Below are positions 1 through 7,800 of a stretch of 35,057 nt of DNA, one piece after another. The notes under the pieces are model-generated. The model worked only from the letters and a program-made list of their open reading frames with translations. It did not search any database and was not told the origin of the DNA. Both the position numbers and the translations under genes were made by a program. Every line of letters starts with the position of its first letter. Within the stretch, counting starts at the first letter, position 1. The stretch is from Acidaminococcus fermentans (lineage in GTDB: Bacteria; Bacillota_C; Negativicutes; Acidaminococcales; Acidaminococcaceae), in contig SFHH01000003.1 of assembly GCA_004555735.1 (NCBI GenBank), positions 1 through 35,057 on the forward strand, in the 5' to 3' direction.

Positions 1-316
1 GGTAATTCCGCAGCTGGACCCCATTGTCCTTATTGGCGTTGATAAACCCGCCCCCGGTCACAAAGACAATGGCCGGCATGGGAGTCTTTTTCTGAGGCTG
101 GAGCAGATCCATGGCCATGGGCACATTGGGATAGCCCCGGCTGGGTACCTGTTCATAGACCACTCCGGAAATTTGCTTCACTTCCGTTTTCACCGGAGTC
201 ACGTCCAGAGTCTTACTAGGATAATGTTCCGCCGCTTCTGCCCCGGAAAATCCCGTCATGCCCAACAAAAGCAAACTGGACAGTACCAGCCGGCTCATTT
301 TTCCATTGATTTCCAT
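1..316 (-). CDS. Secreted alpha/beta hydrolase (esterase-like), 3' end cut off by window edge
   Basis: This is the N-terminal 105 residues of an exported protein. Residues 1-29 form a signal peptide: a Lys/Arg start, the hydrophobic run LVLSSLLLLGMTGF, and a likely cleavage site after GAEA. The mature part leads into a beta-strand and the motif VFVTGGGF, which resembles the oxyanion-hole HGGG motif of esterase/lipase-type alpha/beta hydrolases. The catalytic Ser, Asp and His would lie beyond the window. The start is ATG 316-314, because AGGAGG (325-330) sits 8 nt upstream; a later in-frame ATG (298-296) has no ribosome site. The gene diverges from the PadR regulator and shares a control region with two PadR-like operators, so it is the likely PadR target. 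Substrate unknown. Confidence 0.7.
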   Translation of the reverse strand, partial: MEINGKMSRLVLSSLLLLGMTGFSGAEAAEHYPSKTLDVTPVKTEVKQISGVVYEQVPSRGYPNVPMAMDLLQPQKKTPMPAIVFVTGGGFINANKDNGVQLRNY

Positions 317-371
317 GGCAATAACCTCCTGCTTGATCAAACAGCCTTCCGTTCATCAGAATCCAAAAAAG

Positions 372-387
372 ATGTAAATATTTACAT
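372..387. promoter_or_regulatory. PadR-like operator 1 (perfect palindrome)
   Basis: ATGTAAATATTTACAT is a perfect 16-bp palindrome of the form ATGT-N8-ACAT, which matches the known PadR-family operator pattern. It lies about 11 bp downstream of the start point predicted for the leftward hydrolase promoter, where a bound repressor would block transcription. Confidence 0.6.
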
Positions 388-404
388 ATTCGTCTGTTGC
401 CATG

Positions 405-433
405 AGTGTAGCACGGACCAGATATACTGTCAA
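405..433 (-). promoter_or_regulatory. Promoter of the hydrolase gene
   Basis: On the minus strand TTGACA (433-428) and TACACT (410-405) are separated by 17 bp, a near-consensus sigma-A promoter. Transcription would start near 398 and run into the hydrolase gene at 316. Confidence 0.65.
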
Positions 434-443
434 TATTTACAGT
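426..443. promoter_or_regulatory. PadR-like operator 2 over both divergent -35 regions
   Basis: ACTGT-N8-ACAGT is a second dyad with the same 8-nt spacing and the same AATATTTACA core as operator 1. It covers the -35 hexamer of the leftward promoter (428-433) and the -35 candidate of the rightward padR promoter (436-441). One bound dimer could therefore repress both genes. Confidence 0.5.
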
Positions 444-466
444 TCAAATTTATTCTATGATATAAT
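436..466 (+). promoter_or_regulatory. Promoter of the PadR gene
   Basis: A consensus TATAAT lies at 461-466. TTTACA (436-441) or TTACAG (437-442) serves as the -35, with a 19- or 18-bp spacer. The -35 overlaps operator 2, which suggests autorepression. Confidence 0.55.
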
Positions 467-490
467 ACATCCAGAGAAAGGAGCGGTTCC

Positions 491-1030
491 ATGGCAAAAG
501 AAAACACACTCCGGTATGTGCTGCTAGGCCTTTTGGCCAAACAAGACCTGACCGGTTACGACATCAAGAAACTCTTTGAACAGGAAGTGGGGGATTTCTG
601 GTGTGCCCGGCACAGCCAGGTGTATCCGGAACTCCGGAAACTGGAAGAAAGCGGGCAGATTACCAGCTATACCGGCACCGTGGGCACAAAGCTCCAGAAA
701 AAATACTACCGCCTGGCCCCAACCGGCGAAAAACGGCTCCAGGAATGGCTGGTTCAGCCTTTGGGAGATATGATGCCCACCCGGGATGAATTCACCATGA
801 AGCTGTATCTGATCCGCAGCCGGAAGGATCCCCAGCTTCGTCAGCTGTTCCAGGCAGACATCCGCCGCCACGAAGAGCACTTGGCTCACCTCCGACTCCG
901 CTGGCAGCTGCTGTTTTCCACCCAAAAAGCTCAGGAAAAAGACTGGGGCCACGCCTTGATCCTGCAGGAAGCCATCCAGCGGGAAACCCAGAAGCTGGCA
1001 TGGGAAAAGAAGCAGTTGGCAGAGATTTAA
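491..1030 (+). CDS. PadR-family transcriptional regulator
   Basis: A 179-residue protein of usual PadR length. Residues 5-85 match the PadR winged helix, including YVLLGLLAKQDLTGYDI, the FWCARHSQVYPELRKLEESG recognition region and a YRLAPTGEKRLQEWL wing. The C-terminal half is helical with many charged residues and should form the dimerising coiled coil of the Vir-like PadR C-domain. PadR proteins usually repress a neighbouring gene and themselves, and release DNA when a small ligand binds. GAAAGGAGCGG (477-487) supplies the ribosome site a few bases before the ATG. The divergent hydrolase and the two ATGT-N8-ACAT-type dyads between the genes make it a likely local repressor. The ligand cannot be read from the sequence. 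Confidence 0.88.
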   Translation: MAKENTLRYVLLGLLAKQDLTGYDIKKLFEQEVGDFWCARHSQVYPELRKLEESGQITSYTGTVGTKLQKKYYRLAPTGEKRLQEWLVQPLGDMMPTRDEFTMKLYLIRSRKDPQLRQLFQADIRRHEEHLAHLRLRWQLLFSTQKAQEKDWGHALILQEAIQRETQKLAWEKKQLAEI

Positions 1031-1087
1031 CAATTTGTAAATTTTTTGGGTAAACAGTTGAAGGCTCCAGATTTTCGCGCTAAAATA

Positions 1088-1155
1088 TTGACTCGGTAGT
1101 CAAAGTGTGCAGAACAATCGAAGAGTTGTACAGGACGTGCCGCTGGCACGTCCTG
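1088..1155 (+). promoter_or_regulatory. Leader of the M23 gene: small palindrome and strong stem-loop
   Basis: TTGACT-cggt-AGTCAA (1088-1103) is a short inverted repeat whose left half could also be a -35 element. Downstream, an 11-bp stem (1131-1141 with 1145-1155) closes a 3-nt loop and ends 5 nt before the AAGGAG ribosome site. It could be the padR terminator (only a weak TTTGT tail) or a translation-control hairpin for the M23 gene. Confidence 0.4.
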
Positions 1156-1171
1156 TTTGTAAGGAGCAGGT

Positions 1172-2119
1172 ATGGAAAAGAAAGAACTGAAGGAAAAATT
1201 GAAAGGATTCCTCCCTTCCGGCCATCTGGTGGGAGCCGGTTTCTCTTTCCAGTGGAAGGATGCCGACGGCCAGATCCAGGAATTCCAGGCGGGGCCCAAG
1301 CTGCTGATGGGCTTCTGCGGGGCCTTCCTGGCCAGTCTCATGGGACTGGCAGTATGTGCCGGACTGCTGTTCAAGGCCTGGGATGAACAGACGGAACTGG
1401 CCAACTACCGGGCGGACTATGGAGTCTATACGGAACGGCTGGCCAAGCTCATGGACGACAATGAAAAACTCCAGCGGGAACTGGCCCAGGTGGTCCAGGT
1501 GGAAAACGCCGTCCGGGAAAAGCTGTCCAAGGACGGAGTCAAGATCGGTGAACAGGCCGTGGACAAAAAATCCAAGGAACTGGACAAAGGGGGCCAGGGT
1601 GGCTCCACCACAGCGGACCAGCTGACGGTGCTGGAAGTCCAGGATGAAATCAACTGGAAGAAGCTGGCCTACAAGAAGGAGAACCTCACCAACATGCTGC
1701 TGGCCCTTTCCAATACCGGGGACGGCACCTACGGCTGGCCCGTCAGCGGAGGGGAGATCAGCTCCTTCTTCGGTCTCCGGGCGGATCCTTTCGGCGGTGG
1801 CAGTGATTACCATCCGGGCATCGACATTGCCGTAGATTACGGGACACCCATCAAGGCGTCCTCCACCGGGACCGTAGAAGAGGCCCAGTGGAACGGGGGC
1901 TACGGCCGGTTCGTCAGCATCGACCACGGCAACGGACTCACCACCTGCTACGGCCACATGAGTGCCATTGCCGTGCAGCCGGGACAGACCGTCCGCCGGG
2001 GAGATGTGATCGGCTATGCCGGCAGCAGCGGCTACAGTACCGGCCCCCATGTACATTTCGAAATCCGTCAGAACGGGAACCCTGTGAACCCGCTGAATTT
2101 TGCCAGACCGGTGGGATAA
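1172..2119 (+). CDS. M23-family peptidoglycan endopeptidase, membrane-anchored
   Basis: A 315-residue cell-wall hydrolase or envelope factor. Residues 1-42 are polar, and 43-68 form one membrane helix (LLMGFCGAFLASLMGLAVCAGLLF). Residues 72-135 are a charged probable coiled coil. The LytM/M23 domain fills roughly 185-312. The zinc-site pattern is intact: H214 and D218 in HPGIDIA, H262 in YGHM, and H293/H295 in HVHFE. The active domain would sit outside the cytoplasmic membrane and either cut peptide crosslinks or act in elongation or division; the sequence does not say which. AAGGAG (1161-1166) lies 5 nt before the ATG. The gene converges on the flippase gene and shares its terminator. Confidence 0.9.
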   Translation: MEKKELKEKLKGFLPSGHLVGAGFSFQWKDADGQIQEFQAGPKLLMGFCGAFLASLMGLAVCAGLLFKAWDEQTELANYRADYGVYTERLAKLMDDNEKLQRELAQVVQVENAVREKLSKDGVKIGEQAVDKKSKELDKGGQGGSTTADQLTVLEVQDEINWKKLAYKKENLTNMLLALSNTGDGTYGWPVSGGEISSFFGLRADPFGGGSDYHPGIDIAVDYGTPIKASSTGTVEEAQWNGGYGRFVSIDHGNGLTTCYGHMSAIAVQPGQTVRRGDVIGYAGSSGYSTGPHVHFEIRQNGNPVNPLNFARPVG

Positions 2120-2162
2120 AAAAGCTGTGAAAAAATGATTGCTTATTTTTTCACAGCTTTTT
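2119..2162. terminator. Bidirectional terminator between M23 and flippase genes
   Basis: An 18-bp stem (2119-2136 with 2145-2162) encloses an 8-nt loop. A-rich and T-rich flanks give a U-run in both directions. It occupies exactly the gap between the two convergent stop codons. Confidence 0.85.
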
Positions 2163-3776
2163 TTATAACAATTTCAGTTTCTTCCCCAGCGCCACCATTC
2201 TCCTTCCCAGGAAGGGGATCTGGTACAGCTCTTCTTCCGGCATGGTCTTCAGCACTAGGAGTAGGATTCCATAGACAGGGATGGCTACAGCCATGCCTCC
2301 CAGGATGCTCCAAGCCCCCCAGTTGGGGACCAGGGCCAGGAATCCCTTCACCGCCGCCCCCATGGACGCTGCCGCCAGAGCAGTTTTCCCCAGCTGCTTC
2401 AATTCCAGGGAGAAGCCGGTGTACTTTTTAATGAAGAAAAGGTTCAGGACGGCAGCGATCCCGATATCGGCCACCGTAGCCCAGGAAGACCCCACGATTC
2501 CCAAAGAAGGAGTCAGGTTCCAGTTCAGCAGTACTTTGGATACTGCCGCCAAGATCATATTGAACACGGGGATCTTGGTCTTGCCCAGTCCCTGGAGGAT
2601 CCCGGTACTCACCTGATGGAGTCCCAGGAGGAAAATGGCCCAGCTCATGGTCGCGATGGAAGGTCCAGCTTTGGGAGCGTTGTAGATCAGAGCCGCCACC
2701 CGGCCGCCCAGTACATGGAGGCCGATGCTGCAGGGGATGGTGATCACTGCCGCCACAGAAAAGGCCGTAGCCACTTTTTCCCGGATCCCTTCCGTATCTT
2801 CCAGTACCCGGGATTCACTGATGGCCGGCACCAGACTGATGGACAGCGCCGCCGTCAGGATGGTGGACATATTGATGAGAGGCACCGCCATACCGGTCAG
2901 ATACCCGAACAGGGTGGTGGCTTCGGACATGGACCAGCCCCCCACCATCAGCCGCCGGGGCACGATCATCATATCCAGATTAGACACGATGGGCAGCATC
3001 AGGCTGGACATGGAAACCGGCAGAGCCAAGGCAATCAGACGTTTGATGATCTTTCCGGCCGGTTCCTGCTCCGCCTCAGGAACTTTTTGTTCTCCTTGAG
3101 GGAAGAACTTATGCTTCAGCCGGAAATAGAACACCTGGAGGAGCAGCAGGCCGCACAAAGCGCCGGCCCCGGCTCCCATGCTGGCTCCAGCTGCCGCATA
3201 GGTCAGGCCGTAGGGCATCAGCAGGTAGGAAAAAGCGATCATGGTGACCACCCGCACCAGCTGTTCCGTGATTTCCGAGCAGGCCGTAGGCGTCATGATC
3301 TGCCAGCCCTGGAAGTACCCCCGGAAGCTGGACAGGAAGGTTACGAAGAACACCGCCGGAGCCAGGGCGATGATGGAATAATAGGCTCGGGGATCGGGAA
3401 TGATCCCGGAGGTGACCAGCCAGTGAGCCATCCCCAGGAGACACAGGGAAAAGAAGAGCCCAGTGCAGAAAAGCATCCGCAGGGAGACCCGGAACACCCG
3501 CTGGGCCCCGGTATAGTCTTCTTTGGCCACTTTTTCCGCGGTGATGATGGAAATGGCCACCGGGATCCCAGCGGAAGAAACGGTGATGGCCATCAAATAG
3601 ATGGGGAAACCCATCTGGTACAAGCCGATGCCTTCGCCTCCCATGACTCGGGAGAGGATGACCCAGTTCAGGGCTCCGATGACCTTCACCACGATACTGG
3701 AAATGGTCAGGATCAGAGTCCCTTTCAGGAATTTTTTTGTTTTGCTGTTGGCGGGAGTTTGTCCTTGCTGCTCCAT
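2163..3776 (-). CDS. SpoVB-like MOP-superfamily flippase (polysaccharide/lipid-linked sugar exporter)
   Basis: A 537-residue integral membrane protein with about 14 hydrophobic segments. It belongs to the MATE/MOP superfamily near SpoVB and MurJ, whose members move undecaprenyl-linked cell-wall or polysaccharide precursors across the cytoplasmic membrane. Family-like features are the N-terminal KFLKGTLILTISSIVVKVIGALNWV segment and GEGIGLYQMGFPIYLM. The in-frame ATG 3785-3783 touches AAAGG directly. The next ATG (3776-3774) has the same AAAGG at a normal 9-nt spacing, so I start there (MEQQGQ). The M23 neighbour fits a cell-envelope role. The exact substrate is unknown. Confidence 0.8.
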   Translation of the reverse strand: MEQQGQTPANSKTKKFLKGTLILTISSIVVKVIGALNWVILSRVMGGEGIGLYQMGFPIYLMAITVSSAGIPVAISIITAEKVAKEDYTGAQRVFRVSLRMLFCTGLFFSLCLLGMAHWLVTSGIIPDPRAYYSIIALAPAVFFVTFLSSFRGYFQGWQIMTPTACSEITEQLVRVVTMIAFSYLLMPYGLTYAAAGASMGAGAGALCGLLLLQVFYFRLKHKFFPQGEQKVPEAEQEPAGKIIKRLIALALPVSMSSLMLPIVSNLDMMIVPRRLMVGGWSMSEATTLFGYLTGMAVPLINMSTILTAALSISLVPAISESRVLEDTEGIREKVATAFSVAAVITIPCSIGLHVLGGRVAALIYNAPKAGPSIATMSWAIFLLGLHQVSTGILQGLGKTKIPVFNMILAAVSKVLLNWNLTPSLGIVGSSWATVADIGIAAVLNLFFIKKYTGFSLELKQLGKTALAAASMGAAVKGFLALVPNWGAWSILGGMAVAIPVYGILLLVLKTMPEEELYQIPFLGRRMVALGKKLKLL

Positions 3777-3903
3777 GCTATCCATCCTTTATACCGCCAG
3801 CTGGAGGGAAAATCCCTATGCGGCTCCTTCCAGCCTGCGTTGTTTCACTGTAATTGTATTATTTTATCATATTTTGGCAGCTAATGGGCATTTCTCCCAT
3901 TGC

Positions 3904-4761
3904 TCAGGGAAATAAATGTTCTCCATCCAACTGGTATACATCTTCTCGGCCCTGATCTTCTGGGCTGTAGCGGATCTTGACGAAGATATCCGGCCGAACT
4001 CCCGGATGCAGCCATACACCAAAAGAAGCCAGTGTCTGCGGTCCGTCCGGCCGGCTCCCCAGCCGCCAGAGGCTGTTATCCGGTCCTTCCGTCCTATTCT
4101 GGCTGTAGCGGATCAAATCTTCCAATATATAAGGGGTCTGTTGGCTTTCCAAGAGATCTTCGATCCGCTGATACCGATGTCGGGCCGAAACGGTCTCTTT
4201 CAAGTTCAGCCGCTGGAACTCTGGGCTCAGATAAAAATTGGTATGGGCTAAAGTCCCGTTGCAGACCCGGCGCACCGCCACTTGGTCCTGATCCCCCACT
4301 TCCACCCAGGCCAATTCAGAAGCATCCGCCAGCAGCAGGAATTTTGGGCCGCCCAAATCTGTCCCGCTGGCCAGGGCTTCCTCCACCGTACCGCAACTGC
4401 CCAGCAGCCGTTTCAGCGCTCCTTTTCCCCAAGGGCCCATGGCCAATCGTTCCTTCCGGGGGATACTGCTGGCAGAAGCGGAAAATACAGCCAATCCTGC
4501 CTCATTTACCCCGCCCTTGAGAGCCATATGGCCTTCCGTTCCCCCATAGATCCCGTAATACCGGTAACGGGGACCCTGGACCAGCCGCATTTCCTGATAC
4601 TCCGGACGCCAGTCCCGATTCTTCACAAGCAAACTGCCTCCTCCTTGGACCCGGCTGCCCTGGGCTCCGAACAGCGTACACCCCCAGACAGTGGCCGCCG
4701 GGATCCAAACGCTCAAAAAAATTAGGATGATCCTTTTTACGGAAAAATCCACGTTCCCCAC
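3904..4761 (-). CDS. Exported N-terminal-cysteine nucleophile hydrolase (C45 / carcinine hydrolase-isopenicillin N acyltransferase-like)
   Basis: A 285-residue protein starting with GTG. A signal-like segment (IILIFLSVWIPAATVWG) ends immediately before Cys28-Thr. The segment that follows, CTLFGAQGSRVQGGG then LLVKNRDWRPE, matches the Ntn-hydrolase pattern of the C45/penicillin acylase-like family, where the freed N-terminal Cys is the nucleophile and the NRDW region lines the active site. Signal-peptide removal would therefore also expose the catalytic Cys. These enzymes cleave or form linear amide bonds; the substrate is not predictable. GTG 4761 is 8 nt after AAAAAGG (4776-4770), whereas GTG 4752 is 11 nt after AGGAG, so the start is ambiguous by three codons. 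It diverges from the activase gene. Confidence 0.7.
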   Translation of the reverse strand: MGNVDFSVKRIILIFLSVWIPAATVWGCTLFGAQGSRVQGGGSLLVKNRDWRPEYQEMRLVQGPRYRYYGIYGGTEGHMALKGGVNEAGLAVFSASASSIPRKERLAMGPWGKGALKRLLGSCGTVEEALASGTDLGGPKFLLLADASELAWVEVGDQDQVAVRRVCNGTLAHTNFYLSPEFQRLNLKETVSARHRYQRIEDLLESQQTPYILEDLIRYSQNRTEGPDNSLWRLGSRPDGPQTLASFGVWLHPGVRPDIFVKIRYSPEDQGREDVYQLDGEHLFP

Positions 4762-4854
4762 ATCTCCTTCCTTTTTCCCTTCCGTAATTGTATCACAGCC
4801 TTCCCTTGATTCCTACGGAAACCCTCAGGCCACTCTGGATTTTTACCCCATATG

Positions 4855-4863
4855 TGCTATAAT
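4855..4863 (+). promoter_or_regulatory. Extended -10 promoter of the activase gene
   Basis: TG-C-TATAAT is an extended -10 element. No good -35 hexamer is visible 17 bp upstream. The start point would be near 4870, giving a leader of about 20 nt. Confidence 0.55.
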
Positions 4864-4889
4864 GGATACACTTTAAGATGAGGTGCATT

Positions 4890-7800
4890 ATGAGTACGTA
4901 TCGTGTAGGTTTAGACATCGGGTCCACCACGTGCAAGATCGTCGTGCTGGACAATCATTCCCATGTGGTGTTTTCCCGCTACAAGCGGCACCAGGCCAAT
5001 GTAGCCAGGGTCCTGCGGGAAGAACTGAAGACTTTGCGTTCCCAGATCGGCGGTGCCAGCCTGAAGCTGAAGATCACCGGTTCCGTGGGCATGGGAGTGG
5101 CGGAAAAATTCCAGATTCCCTTTGAACAGGAAGTGATCGCCGCCACTAAATTCGTCAAAGCCAAATATCCGGACGTGGCCACCCTGATCGACATTGGCGG
5201 AGAAGACGCCAAAATCGTGTACATCAAGGCCGATGGAAGCTGCGACCTGCGGATGAACGGCAACTGCGCAGGCGGCACTGGGGCCTTCCTGGACCAGATG
5301 GCCGTGCTCCTGGGGATTCCCATCGAACAGCTGGACGGCTTGGCAGAAAAGGCCCAGCATGTCCATTACATTGCCTCCCGCTGCGGCGTTTTTGCCAAAA
5401 CAGACATCCAGAACCTGCTGGCCAAGAACGTGAGCCGGGAAGATATCGCCATTTCCATTTTCCACGCAGTGGCGGTCCAGGTGATCTCCACCCTGAGCCA
5501 CGGCTGCACCATCGAGCCCAAGATCCTGCTCTGCGGTGGTCCTCTGACCTTTATGCCCGCCCTGCGGAAAGCCCTGATGGACTGCCTCCAGATTCCCTAT
5601 GTGAATTTCGTTGTGCCGGAAAACGCCAATCTGATCCCGGCCTACGGGACTGCCCTCAGTGCGGCAGATGCCCCGTCCATCTCCTTTGACCAGCTGGTAG
5701 AAAAATTGGAAAGCGCTCCCAAAGTGGCCGTCCGTTCCGATGACATCCTGCCCCCCATCTTCCAGTCTCCGGAAGACTATGCCACCTGGAAAAAGGCCAA
5801 GGAAGCGGATGCCATCCAGCTGACGCCCCTTACGGCGAAAACGGACGGGGTCTATGTGGGCATCGACTCCGGCTCCACCACCACCAAGCTAGTGGTCACT
5901 GATGATCAGGACCGGATCCTCTTCACCCATTATGGACCCAACAGTGGCAATCCCATCGGCGCCGTCCAGGACGCCTTTGAAGCCTTTTATGCGGAATGCC
6001 TGAAGGTGGGAGTCAATCCCCGGATCCTGGGCAGCTGCTCTACTGGCTACGGGGAAGACCTGATCAAAGCCGCCTTCGACCTGAAGACGGGCATCATCGA
6101 AACCATCGCCCATTATCTGGCGGCCCGGAAGATCCACCAGGACGTTTCCTTTATCCTGGACATCGGAGGCCAGGACATGAAGGCCATTTTCGTGGACCAC
6201 GGTGTCCTGAATCGGATGGAACTGAACGAATCCTGTTCCTCCGGCTGCGGCACTTTCCTGGAAACCTTTGCCAAGGGGCTGAATTATTCCGTCAGCGATT
6301 TTGCCAAACTGGCCTGCGAAGCCAAGGAACCCTGTGACCTAGGTACCCGGTGCACGGTGTTCATGAACTCCAAAGTGAAGCAGAGCCTCCGGGAAGGGGT
6401 CACCATCGGGGATATTTCTGCCGGTCTGGCCTATTCCGTCATCAAGAACTGCCTGTACAAGGTGCTGAAGCTCCAGAACACCCATGACCTGGGGAACGAT
6501 ATCGTCCTCCAGGGGGGCACCATGAAAAACGACGCCGTGGTCCGGGCCTTCGAACTTCTGACCGGCACTACCGTCCACCGGAGCAACATCCCGGAAATCA
6601 TGGGAGCCTACGGCTGCGCCCTGTTTGCCCGGAGCCGGGCAGAAGGAGAAGCCACCCTGGACGATATGATCCACGTGGCCAATTATACCGACAGTCAGCT
6701 CCAATGCCACGGCTGCGAAAACAACTGCCTGATCAAGAAATATAATTTCAGCAACGGCAGCATCTACTATTCCGGGAACAAATGTGAAAAATTCTTCACC
6801 AACAATGGGGAAGACCATAAACCTGGGGAAAACATCTACGACTACAAATACAAACTGCTCTTCGACCGTCCGGTGAAAGAGGATGCCCAGCGGGTCATCG
6901 GGATCCCCCGGTGCCTGAACATCTACGAAGACTACCCCTTCTGGCATGCCCTGTTCACCACCTGCGGGCTGAAAGTCCAGCTGTCCGACCCCTCTACCTT
7001 CAAGAATTATGAAGGAGGGATCCACGATGTAATGAGCGACAACATCTGTTTTCCGGCCAAGCTGGTCCACGGCCACGTCAACAACCTGATCCGGAAGCGG
7101 GTGAACCGGATCTTCATGCCCTATGTGATCTACGAACGGCAGGATGACAAGCGGCAGCTGAACAGCTACAACTGCCCGGTGGTCTCTGGCTATTCCGACG
7201 TGATCAAAAGCGTGGTGGATACGGAGATTCCCATCGATTCCCCGCCCATCAACTTCCAGGATGAATCCCTTCTGAAGAAACAGATCCGGAAATACCTGAG
7301 CTACATCGGCTTCGACCGTTTCACCGCGGACAAAGCCCTGAAGGCAGCCCTGAAAGCCCAGGAGGAATACGGCCGGGCCATCAAGGCCAAAAATGAGGAG
7401 ATCCTCCAGAAGAGCCGGGCCAACAAACAACTGACCATCCTGCTGGCTGGCCGGCCCTACCATACGGACCCTCTGATCCAGCACAAACTCAGCGAATCCA
7501 TTGCAGCCATGGGCATCAACGTGATCAACGAGGACCTGGTCCGGGACGACAGTTCCATCACCATCGACGATTCCTATCTAGTCCGGCAGTGGGCCTACAT
7601 CAACCGGATCTCCAAGGCGGCCGACTGGGTGGCCCGCCAGGACAACAGCGTCCACTTCATGGAAATGACTTCCTTCGGCTGCGGTCCGGATGCCTTCCTC
7701 CAGGACGAAGTCCGGGGCATCCTCCAGCGCCATGGCAAGGCCCTGACCCTGCTGAAAATCGATGATGTATCCAACATCGGCTCCCTGAAACTTCGGGTCC

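Noticed and set aside
2616..3884. 422-codon plus-strand open frame opposite the flippase
   Set aside because: The His/Gln/Gly/Arg-rich translation matches no fold and is the typical shadow of a hydrophobic gene on the other strand.
6339..7484. 381-codon minus-strand open frame inside the activase gene
   Set aside because: It lacks a domain or ribosome site and lies fully within a gene with strong Fe-S and ATPase motifs.
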